From positions 1 through 12,268 of the forward strand of contig DATNMW010000385.1 in assembly GCA_035602155.1 (NCBI GenBank): a stretch of DNA of 12,268 nt, written 5' to 3'. Below, one piece after another: positions 7,208 through 12,268 of the stretch. Each line of letters begins with the position of its first letter. Within the stretch, counting starts at the first letter, position 1. The notes below the pieces were generated by a model that was given only the letters and a program-made list of their open reading frames with translations, searched no databases and was not told where the DNA came from. The translations under genes and the position numbers were made by a program. This DNA is from Bog-159 sp035602155. GTDB lineage: Bacteria > Acidobacteriota > Terriglobia > Bryobacterales > Bryobacteraceae.

Positions 7208-9325
7208 CTATTCCGTTCTTACGGATTGCAGCTTGCCAATCATGGTGTCGGCCCATTGCGCATCCGAAGCGTCATAGCCCAACTGGGTCAAGCGCCATGC
7301 GCCTTTTGGATCCAGAATCCAGTTCTGCGGAATCCCTATGGAATCGAGCAGCGACAGCACGAAACTGTAAGCCGGCAGCACCGGGAAGGTGAAGCCCTTC
7401 TCCTTCACGAACGGCGCCACCAATCCCAGATCCTCATCGATATTGAGCGTCACAATCTGGATGTCGGATCTGTCCTTCACTTTCTCATACAACTTTTGCA
7501 GATGGGGCAGCTCCGCATTGCAGGGACCGCACCACGTGGCCCAGACATTGATCAGCACGGATTTCCCTTCCAGGTTCTTCACGCGCCACGTTTTGCCGGC
7601 GAGGTCCGCCAGTTCGAAGGCGGGCATCGCCTTGGTGGCTTTCTCCCAGCGGCCTTCGGCCAGTTCCTGGGTTTTGCCGGCGGGCGGCGTCTTCCAAACG
7701 TTCCAAGCGGCTTCGGTGCCTCCGTTGTCTTTCCAAACGGCGCCGGCTTCGTCCAAGACGTCGTCCTTGAGGCGGCCATGATACGCCTGAGGAGTCTGCT
7801 GGCGGGTGAAGAGGGCCTGCTGGTAATAGGCCAACGCATCTGCTTTGCGGTTCTCAATAGCAGCCAGCCGGGCGCGGTTTAGCCAGTAGGCCGACGCGTC
7901 TTTAACGTCGACCGGCGGCGGCCCTTCGATGGACGATTTGAGACGATCCGCCACCTTCGGCTTCCCCGCCAGTTTGGCGGCGCGCAGAGAAAGCCCAACC
8001 AAATACCGATCCAGATAGGTTTCCTGCTCCTTACGATCCTTGGCGTCGTCCGCCGTAAGGTTGTCATTGCTATTGACCCGGCGGTCGACCGCAGCCCACT
8101 TTTCGGCTAAACCCGCCAGTTCTATGGCGCGCTCCGGTTGCCAGTTGTGGTCCACCAAAAAGCCGGCCGCGTTCGAATAATTCCACGCTGAAGGCGGCTC
8201 GTAATCGGTAATCTCCGCGACGAAGTCGTCCAAAGCGCGCAAGCCTTCCTTCTCGGATATGTCCGGATCCCCGTTGATCGTGTAGAACCAATCGACGCGT
8301 TGCAGGCTGTGATCGTCGGTGAACTGGGCTATCCAACTCTTGACCGCGGCATAGTGCTCGGCGTCGTACTTCCGCCAGGCCGCGGCGTCCTTCTGATCTT
8401 CAGGTTCCTTGTGCGCTTTCTTCCAGCGCTGGTAGGCGATGTCGTAAGCTTCCTCGGAATGCGGGAACGCCTGTGTCACGCGATCTTCCATGGCCGCGAT
8501 AGTCTCGGCCGAAGCGCCGCTTTGCTTGTAGCCGTCTTTCAGGAAGACCAGCCACTCGGCGTCGGGCTTCGGATTCATCGATTCGAGGCGCTTCAAATCC
8601 GCGGCTACCTGCTTGCGCAGGATGTCGTGCTCCTGCGGCGGGCGAGTACGAAACTCAAGACCCCACAATGTGGCGTAGTCCTGCAGCCGTTTTGGATCGG
8701 TTTCGGTAACGAGGCGGGCACGCAACGCGGCGGCAACGCGCGCTTGCAGTTCCGTGCTGCCGGTACGATTCAAGGTCCTCTGGGCGCGGCTATCGGTAGA
8801 GGACGGGCAGATGGCGAAAAACGCGGCGATTTCGGTGGCGGCCTTCTTCTTGTCGGCCAGTTTCCCTCCGGCGTGTATGCCGGCCAGCGACATGTCGGGC
8901 CAGGCGAAATCCGGCGCTTTGGATTTGGCTTGTTCCAGCAACTGGATACTGCGCGGAGTGTCTTTGCCGTTCAACACCACAGCCGCGAGATATAGGGCCA
9001 AGGGGTCGTCCGGGTGCTGCTCGGCCTGGTTGACGTAGCCTTCGGCCAGGGCCGGATAGGCCTCGGCGTCCAACCAGCGGATGTCCTGGATCAAGCGGCG
9101 GTGGGGTTCCAGTTCGCGCGGATATTTGGCGATCAGATCTCCCAGGATCTGGCGCTCGAGCGGCGCCTGATCGACGCCCTTCATATTCTCGACAACCTTG
9201 TCGCCGAGCTTGTCATCCAGTACTTGGCGAACCTGCGGCGGCGCCTCGCAGCCGGGAAGTGCGAGCGGGCGTTGAGCGAACAGCGCCGGGCAACCGGCGA
9301 GCATTACAGCGGCGAGGATGCGCAT
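7208..9325 (-). CDS. Exported helical-repeat protein with C-terminal TlpA/redoxin domain
   Basis: This 705-aa protein starts at 9325, fixed by a strong AAGGAG (9337-9332) six bases upstream; an in-frame start at 9406 would only add a non-signal extension. The leader MRILAAVMLAGCPALFAQ could be cleaved after LFAQ (signal peptidase I), or the LAGC at 9-12 could be a lipobox with a short hydrophobic core. Residues about 30-560 form a helix-rich TPR-like region. From about 565 to the end is a thioredoxin fold of the TlpA/AhpC-TSA type with catalytic WCGPC at 598-602 and a likely cis-Pro around GIP. It probably acts as a periplasmic or membrane-attached thiol-disulfide oxidoreductase with a protein-binding N-terminal region; the partner is unknown. 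A decayed copy of its 3' end follows. Confidence 0.88.
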   Translation of the reverse strand: MRILAAVMLAGCPALFAQRPLALPGCEAPPQVRQVLDDKLGDKVVENMKGVDQAPLERQILGDLIAKYPRELEPHRRLIQDIRWLDAEAYPALAEGYVNQAEQHPDDPLALYLAAVVLNGKDTPRSIQLLEQAKSKAPDFAWPDMSLAGIHAGGKLADKKKAATEIAAFFAICPSSTDSRAQRTLNRTGSTELQARVAAALRARLVTETDPKRLQDYATLWGLEFRTRPPQEHDILRKQVAADLKRLESMNPKPDAEWLVFLKDGYKQSGASAETIAAMEDRVTQAFPHSEEAYDIAYQRWKKAHKEPEDQKDAAAWRKYDAEHYAAVKSWIAQFTDDHSLQRVDWFYTINGDPDISEKEGLRALDDFVAEITDYEPPSAWNYSNAAGFLVDHNWQPERAIELAGLAEKWAAVDRRVNSNDNLTADDAKDRKEQETYLDRYLVGLSLRAAKLAGKPKVADRLKSSIEGPPPVDVKDASAYWLNRARLAAIENRKADALAYYQQALFTRQQTPQAYHGRLKDDVLDEAGAVWKDNGGTEAAWNVWKTPPAGKTQELAEGRWEKATKAMPAFELADLAGKTWRVKNLEGKSVLINVWATWCGPCNAELPHLQKLYEKVKDRSDIQIVTLNIDEDLGLVAPFVKEKGFTFPVLPAYSFVLSLLDSIGIPQNWILDPKGAWRLTQLGYDASDAQWADTMIGKLQSVRTE

Positions 9326-9331
9326 CCGAAT

Positions 9332-9350
9332 CTCCTTGTATTGCAGTGTA
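9332..9350 (-). promoter_or_regulatory. Ribosome binding site and possible -10 of the redoxin gene
   Basis: On the minus strand, TACACT (9350-9345) is a possible -10 box and AAGGAG (9337-9332) is a clear Shine-Dalgarno sequence six bases before ATG 9325. The predicted leader would be only about a dozen bases. No -35 is convincing, so the gene may also be read from the STAS gene 94 bp upstream. Confidence 0.45.
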
Positions 9351-9419
9351 CACCTTGCGGCGGACCGCTGCGGCCACTTTGCCGGTTGCGGATTTCGGAC
9401 TAACACCGGATCGGGCCGA

Positions 9420-9773
9420 TCACCCGCGTTGATTCGCGGCTAAAGCGTCTTCTACCGTCCCGCAAAACTGGAATACGGTATCCAAACGCGTGACCCGGAA
9501 GCACTCGCGCACGTATCCCTGCGCGCCCGCCATCCATAGCTTGCCGCCGCTTTCCTGCACCTTATTCAGGCAGTAGATGAACCGGCCGATACCGGTGCTG
9601 TCGATGCGCTTGATGCCGGTCATGTCGAACACGACGCGCCGCAGCCCCTGCGCCAGCGCGCCGTTCAGCACCGCCTCGATTCGCTCGCCCTCGGGCCCGC
9701 GCATTACGCTGCCTTCGAGCGAGATCACCACGGTCGCGGGCGCAACCTCTTTCTGATTGATTTCCAGTGCCAT
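9420..9773 (-). CDS. STAS-domain anti-anti-sigma-factor-like protein
   Basis: This 117-aa protein is a single STAS domain, as in SpoIIAA/RsbV. These proteins bind anti-sigma kinases in their unphosphorylated form and are switched off by serine phosphorylation. The diagnostic segment FDMTGIKRIDSTGIG is at 49-63, with the candidate phospho-acceptor Ser59 in DST-G. The fold pattern (TVVISLEGSV early, GGKLWMAG strand later, C-terminal FQFCGTVEDAL helix) fits. Start ATG 9773 is chosen because the long open frame upstream is antisense to the sigma factor gene. No RsbW/SpoIIAB-type kinase gene is in the window. The gene is divergent from an ECF sigma factor operon, and the redoxin gene follows 94 bp downstream on the same strand. 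Confidence 0.9.
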   Translation of the reverse strand: MALEINQKEVAPATVVISLEGSVMRGPEGERIEAVLNGALAQGLRRVVFDMTGIKRIDSTGIGRFIYCLNKVQESGGKLWMAGAQGYVRECFRVTRLDTVFQFCGTVEDALAANQRG

Positions 9774-9788
9774 CCAGCGCTTTCCCCA

Positions 9789-9850
9789 ACTAGTATATGC
9801 CGGATGGGTCTTTTTGCGGGGACCATCCGTATACCGGATAGTGGTATGAT
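9789..9850. promoter_or_regulatory. Divergent control region between STAS gene and sigma factor, with nested repeats
   Basis: Three repeat structures are visible. CGGATGGGTC (9801-9810) and GACCATCCG (9821-9829) are inverted around TTTTTGCGGG. TATGCCGGAT (9796-9805) recurs as TATACCGGAT (9830-9839). ATACC/GGTAT form an inverted pair at 9831-9847. TGGTATGAT (9842-9850) is a good extended -10 for the sigma factor, giving a start near 9857 just before ATG 9864. On the minus strand, TATACT (9797-9792) could serve the STAS gene. Regulator binding is inferred. Confidence 0.5.
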
Positions 9851-9863
9851 CCTCGCGGCGGCT

Positions 9864-10460
9864 ATGAATCCGGAGGCTTTCAGCGGCGCGCCAGACGCCA
9901 TTGCCCGCATGCGGCGGGGAGATCCCGACGCGTTGACGGCCATGATCTCGCGCTACCAGCACAGGCTGTACCGCTATCTGCTGCGGCTGGTGCGGGAGCC
10001 GGCGGCGGCCGACGACCTGTTCCAACAGACCTGGCTGCGCGTGATGGAAAAGATCGGCCATTACGATGCGCGCCGCAATTTTGAGTCGTGGCTGTTTTCC
10101 GTGGCCCACAACCTGGCGGTGGACTCCTGGCGGGGCAAACGCGGCGAAAGCCGCCTTGACGATGCCAACGGCGGCGACCCGGGCGAGGCTCCCGGCGACC
10201 GTCTGCGCACGGGCGAGCCGGATGCACTGGAGCAGCTGCTGGATTTCGAGCGCGGCGCCATGCTGGCGTCTTGCATGCACGAGTTGCCACCCATCCACCG
10301 CGAGGTGCTGACGTTGCGCTTTGAAGAAGATATGAAGCTGGAGGACATCGCGGAGGTGGCCGGCATCCCGCTCTCGACTGTGAAGAGCCGGTTGCGGCGC
10401 GCGCTGGAAGGGTTGCGCACGGCAATGGACGCGCGGTCTCCAGGGAGAAAGGGAGCATGA
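9864..10460 (+). CDS. ECF-type RNA polymerase sigma factor
   Basis: With start ATG 9864 this is a 198-aa sigma-70 family protein of ECF architecture. The sigma-2 domain spans about 24-92 (LVREPAAADDLFQQTWLRV, then FESWLFSVAHNLAVDSWR). A linker rich in Gly, Asp and Pro follows, then the sigma-4 helix-turn-helix at about 139-187 (LPPIHREVLTLRF, LEDIAEVAGIPLSTVKSRL). It directs RNA polymerase to a specific promoter set. ATG 9846 and 9804 are in frame too; 9864 is preferred because an extended -10 overlaps the upstream codons and no Shine-Dalgarno sequence supports the others. Its stop overlaps the start of the anti-sigma gene by 4 bp, the standard arrangement of a sigma factor with its own inhibitor. 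Confidence 0.93.
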   Translation: MNPEAFSGAPDAIARMRRGDPDALTAMISRYQHRLYRYLLRLVREPAAADDLFQQTWLRVMEKIGHYDARRNFESWLFSVAHNLAVDSWRGKRGESRLDDANGGDPGEAPGDRLRTGEPDALEQLLDFERGAMLASCMHELPPIHREVLTLRFEEDMKLEDIAEVAGIPLSTVKSRLRRALEGLRTAMDARSPGRKGA

Positions 10461-10930
10461 GCGAACACGAAGCCATGGCCGGGATGTTGGCGCTGGCGGC
10501 CGCCGGAGCGCTGGATGTCCGCGAACAGCGCCGCCTGGAAGAGCATGCGCGCGAATGCCCGGCATGCCGGCGCGAGTTGGAAATCTGGAGCGCGTATTCG
10601 CAGGGGTTGCGGCATCTGCCCCAACCGCCCGTCCCCGCGCGGTTGATGGAGCGCACGCGCGCGCGGCTGGTACAGGAGCGCTCGGCGGCCGCGGACCGGC
10701 GCTGGGACGAACTGATGCTGGGGGCGCTGGTGCTGTTTGCCTGGACCGTGGGGCTGACGTTCTGGTTCGTGGCGCGCATCGTGACTGGCGGCGAACTGGT
10801 GATTATGGGCGCGAACCTAGTGCGGTTCGGAACCTGGTCCGCGGGCTCGACTGTGCTGGTGTGGCTGACCGCGGCGGTGGCGGCCCTGGCTTTGGGAAAG
10901 CGCCGCCGCGAATTGAGGAGGGTCTTATGA
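10457..10930 (+). CDS. Membrane anti-sigma factor with zinc-binding (ZAS/zf-HC2) domain
   Basis: This 157-aa protein has the H-x3-C-x2-C signature of zinc-associated anti-sigma domains at H30, C34 and C37. Two hydrophobic spans follow (about 87-109 and 128-146), with a short charged tail. Such proteins hold their cognate ECF sigma factor at the inner membrane and release it on a signal. The start overlaps the sigma factor stop (ATGA at 10457-10460) and is preceded by a purine-rich AGGGAGAAAGGGAG. The cytoplasmic part before the first membrane span is Pro/Arg-rich. The likely target is the adjacent sigma factor; which signal it senses is not shown. Confidence 0.9.
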   Translation: MSEHEAMAGMLALAAAGALDVREQRRLEEHARECPACRRELEIWSAYSQGLRHLPQPPVPARLMERTRARLVQERSAAADRRWDELMLGALVLFAWTVGLTFWFVARIVTGGELVIMGANLVRFGTWSAGSTVLVWLTAAVAALALGKRRRELRRVL

Positions 10931-11409
10931 GTCGCTTTCGAGATGAGTTGGAATTGGTGCCGCGCCCGGCGTTTGCCATCGCCACGTGCGTATGGCTGGG
11001 GTTTTTCCTGTTGATGATGTTGCTGCCGTTCCGGCTGGATCAGGAAGGCAGAAACTGGCCGCTGGCGGGCAAGCTGGCGATGTCCGTACTGCCGGGGATA
11101 CCGCTTTTCGTGCTGGTGCTGCTGATCGGCTACGTCTTCGCGGACGCCAAGCGGCGCGGCATGCGGTATGTGATGTGGACGCTGCTGGCGGCGCTGATCC
11201 CCAACGCCATCGGAATCATTCTGTACTTCGTTTTGCGCGACCCGCTACTGACGAACTGCACAAGTTGCGGTGCGCAGGTGCGGCCGGGGTTTACGTTTTG
11301 TCCGAAGTGCGGCGGAGCGCTGTCGCAGGCGTGTCCGCAATGCCGGCGGGCGGTGGAGCCGGGCTGGACGCACTGCGCGCATTGCGGGGCTTCGCTGCGG
11401 GGGGCCTAA
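10927..11409 (+). CDS. Membrane protein with C-terminal double zinc ribbon
   Basis: This 160-aa protein has three hydrophobic spans (about 15-34, 53-72, 82-103). The DAKRRGM...LIPNAIGIILYFVLRD stretch at 73-105 is typical of membrane segments resembling the PLD-nuclease N-terminal (PLDc_N) family. It is followed by two zinc-ribbon units: C111-C114 with C125-C128, and C136-C139 with C150-C153. The start overlaps the anti-sigma stop by 4 bp (ATGA, 10927-10930) with a strong GAGGAGGG upstream. Position and co-translation suggest it works with the sigma/anti-sigma pair, perhaps as a third membrane component. That is inference; the family has no fixed function. Confidence 0.83.
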   Translation: MSRFRDELELVPRPAFAIATCVWLGFFLLMMLLPFRLDQEGRNWPLAGKLAMSVLPGIPLFVLVLLIGYVFADAKRRGMRYVMWTLLAALIPNAIGIILYFVLRDPLLTNCTSCGAQVRPGFTFCPKCGGALSQACPQCRRAVEPGWTHCAHCGASLRGA

Positions 11410-11424
11410 GCGTGTTAGCAATGT

Positions 11425-11461
11425 TTGCCAATTACGTTGAAATTACAGTACAATGATTCAA
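11425..11461 (+). promoter_or_regulatory. Promoter and candidate operator of the parDE pair
   Basis: TTGCCA (11425-11430) and TACAAT (11449-11454), 18 bp apart, are near consensus. Transcription should start close to 11461, the A of the parD ATG, so the mRNA may be leaderless; no Shine-Dalgarno sequence is present. Between the boxes AATTAC occurs at 11430-11435 and 11441-11446, exactly 11 bp apart. TTGAA (11437-11441) is inverted as TTCAA (11457-11461). These are candidate binding sites for the ParD ribbon-helix-helix dimer. Confidence 0.65.
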
Positions 11462-11718
11462 TGCCGACTCGAAATGTCAACCTGACCAAAGAACTCGACC
11501 GCTTCGTACTAGAGAAGGTGGAGACTGGACGCTACGAGAATGCCAGTGAGGTGGTGCGCGCAGCCCTTAGGACACTGGAACGCGACGAGCGCCAGTACGA
11601 GGCGAAACTTGCTGCGCTACGTAGCGCCATCGACGAAGGCGATGCGAGCGGCATCGCGCAGGGCGATGTCTTCGACCGTGTGCGGAAAACGCTGAACCTG
11701 CCGACGGCGCGACGCTAG
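11461..11718 (+). CDS. parD: ParD-family antitoxin (ribbon-helix-helix)
   Basis: This 85-aa type II antitoxin has the N-terminal ribbon-helix-helix DNA-binding fold: the RNVNLTKELDRFV strand and helix, then RYENASEVVRAALRTLER (24-41). The charged C-terminal part (about 42-85) normally wraps around and blocks the ParE toxin. ATG 11461 is chosen over an in-frame TTG at 11425, because that TTG is the -35 box. The toxin gene begins 3 bp after the stop. ParD normally represses its own operon together with ParE. Confidence 0.92.
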   Translation: MPTRNVNLTKELDRFVLEKVETGRYENASEVVRAALRTLERDERQYEAKLAALRSAIDEGDASGIAQGDVFDRVRKTLNLPTARR

Positions 11719-11721
11719 CCT

Positions 11722-12039
11722 GTGCCCACGCTTCGTTACTCTCGCCGAGCAGAAGTCGATCTGCTCGGCATCGCTCGCTATATCCTCCGCACTTGGGGCG
11801 AAGAGCAGACCGTTCGATATATCGACGACGTTGAGACGGGTTGCCAGATGCTCGCCGACAATCCCACTCTCGGTCGAGCATGCGATCACATTCGTCGGGG
11901 CCTGCATCGGATGGAGCGAGGCACGCACGTGGTGTTTTATCGGAAGGAGGCCAGGGGCATTCTGGTTTCTCGCATTCTGCATCGGCGAGTGTTGCCCGAG
12001 CAGCAGCCCTTCGACGATGATGACAAAGGTAGCTTTTGA
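11722..12039 (+). CDS. parE: ParE-family toxin (RelE/ParE superfamily)
   Basis: This 105-aa protein starts at GTG 11722. It has the ParE layout: YSRRAEVDLLGIARYI at 6-21, a helix through RYIDDVETGCQMLADNP (33-48), LGRACDHIRRGLHRMERG, the THVVFYRKE strand (68-76) and the ILVSRILHRRVLPE end typical of the family. ParE toxins act on DNA gyrase; family members that act otherwise exist, so the target here is inferred. The gap to parD is 3 bp with no separate ribosome binding site, which points to coupled translation. The acidic DDDDKGSF tail extends past the family core. The gene looks complete and intact. Confidence 0.92.
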   Translation: MPTLRYSRRAEVDLLGIARYILRTWGEEQTVRYIDDVETGCQMLADNPTLGRACDHIRRGLHRMERGTHVVFYRKEARGILVSRILHRRVLPEQQPFDDDDKGSF

Positions 12040-12057
12040 TAAGGGTAGCCAAGAAAT

Positions 12058-12268
12058 TCACTTCAGCTTGCACAGCGGATCGCCCACCACGATATTCTGC
12101 CAGCTCAATCCCGGTATGGCGAGATAGTAGCTCTCGGCCAGATTGCGACCGTGGAAATAAGGCGGAAAAAGCTGATCGGGGTGCGGCGTGAACTCCAGGA
12201 ACGGCTCGTAGACGTGGCCGGAACAACCGGTGGCGCCTTCGTGGATGTAGTCCGCCGTGAGCGTTTGC
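12058..12268 (-). CDS. TIGR03790-family protein, C-terminal end (runs off the right edge)
   Basis: Hand translation of the minus strand gives about 70 residues ending at a TGA (12060-12058). The pattern IHEGATGCSGHVYEP, then FPPYFHGRNLAESYYLAIP, then LSWQNIVVGDPLCKL is that of the C-terminus of TIGR03790-family proteins. These are found in several bacterial phyla including Acidobacteriota and have no established function. The start, any signal peptide and most of the protein lie outside the window. The stop converges on parE with an 18-bp gap. Confidence 0.78.
   Translation of the reverse strand, partial: QTLTADYIHEGATGCSGHVYEPFLEFTPHPDQLFPPYFHGRNLAESYYLAIPGLSWQNIVVGDPLCKLK

Noticed and set aside
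7133..8995. Plus-strand open frames of 231-249 residues opposite the TPR/redoxin gene
   Set aside because: The minus-strand frame has a strong ribosome binding site, a signal peptide and a WCGPC redoxin domain. The plus-strand frames lack any recognised feature.
9409..9421. GATCGG-G-CCGATC palindrome at the STAS stop codon as a terminator
   Set aside because: The one-base loop is too tight for an RNA hairpin without opening pairs, and no T-tract follows; it may be a protein site or chance.
9774..10565. Long minus-strand open frame continuing upstream of the STAS domain
   Set aside because: It is antisense to the sigma factor and anti-sigma genes, is Pro/Arg-rich with no domain pattern, and the 117-aa STAS protein is complete from ATG 9773.
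1..12268. CRISPR array, insertion sequence, integrase or phage genes
   Set aside because: I saw no regularly spaced repeats, transposase-like or integrase-like protein, or terminal inverted repeats anywhere in the window.

Overview
The window is GC-rich DNA with dense bacterial coding. It most likely comes from an Acidobacteriota member of the Solibacter/Bryobacter type. This is inferred from the mix of genes: a membrane-anchored MutS-like protein, a Tat-exported Gfo/Idh/MocA oxidoreductase, a secreted TPR/TlpA-type protein whose leader ends in LFAQ, an ECF sigma / zinc anti-sigma pair, and a TIGR03790-type protein. No marker gene for taxonomy is present, so the assignment is tentative.

Left part (1-2274). 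The N-terminal half of a membrane MutS-like ATPase gene runs off the left edge on the minus strand. It is divergent, across a short AT-rich core, from a solitary nuoA (complex I subunit A). nuoA is followed 16 bp later by a DIP1984-family gene, then by about 320 bp without a credible gene that holds a threefold 10-bp tandem repeat.

Centre (2275-6710). Three tightly packed plus-strand genes probably form an operon: a 110-aa protein of unknown function, a Tat-exported Gfo/Idh/MocA oxidoreductase and a 463-aa secreted protein of unknown function. Two GC-rich hairpins follow, then an extended -10 promoter driving an RhlE-like DEAD-box RNA helicase.

Right of centre (6720-9773, minus strand). A 705-aa exported helical-repeat plus thioredoxin-fold protein is followed directly by a decayed duplicate of its own 3' end. 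The duplicate has lost the catalytic CxxC through a frameshift and stop codons. Upstream lies a STAS-domain anti-anti-sigma-like gene, divergent from the next operon.

Right part (9804-12268). An ECF sigma factor, a membrane zinc anti-sigma factor and a membrane double-zinc-ribbon protein overlap by 4 bp at each junction and form an operon. Then comes a compact ParD/ParE toxin-antitoxin pair with a good promoter placed so that its mRNA may be leaderless. It converges on the C-terminal end of a TIGR03790-family gene that runs off the right edge.

I found no rRNA, tRNA, CRISPR array, transposase or phage gene. No wholly new system is evident. The best leads are the decayed redoxin duplicate, the repeat-rich STAS/sigma divergent promoter with its three-gene regulatory operon, the promoters that suggest leaderless mRNAs, and the operon of unknowns around the exported oxidoreductase.
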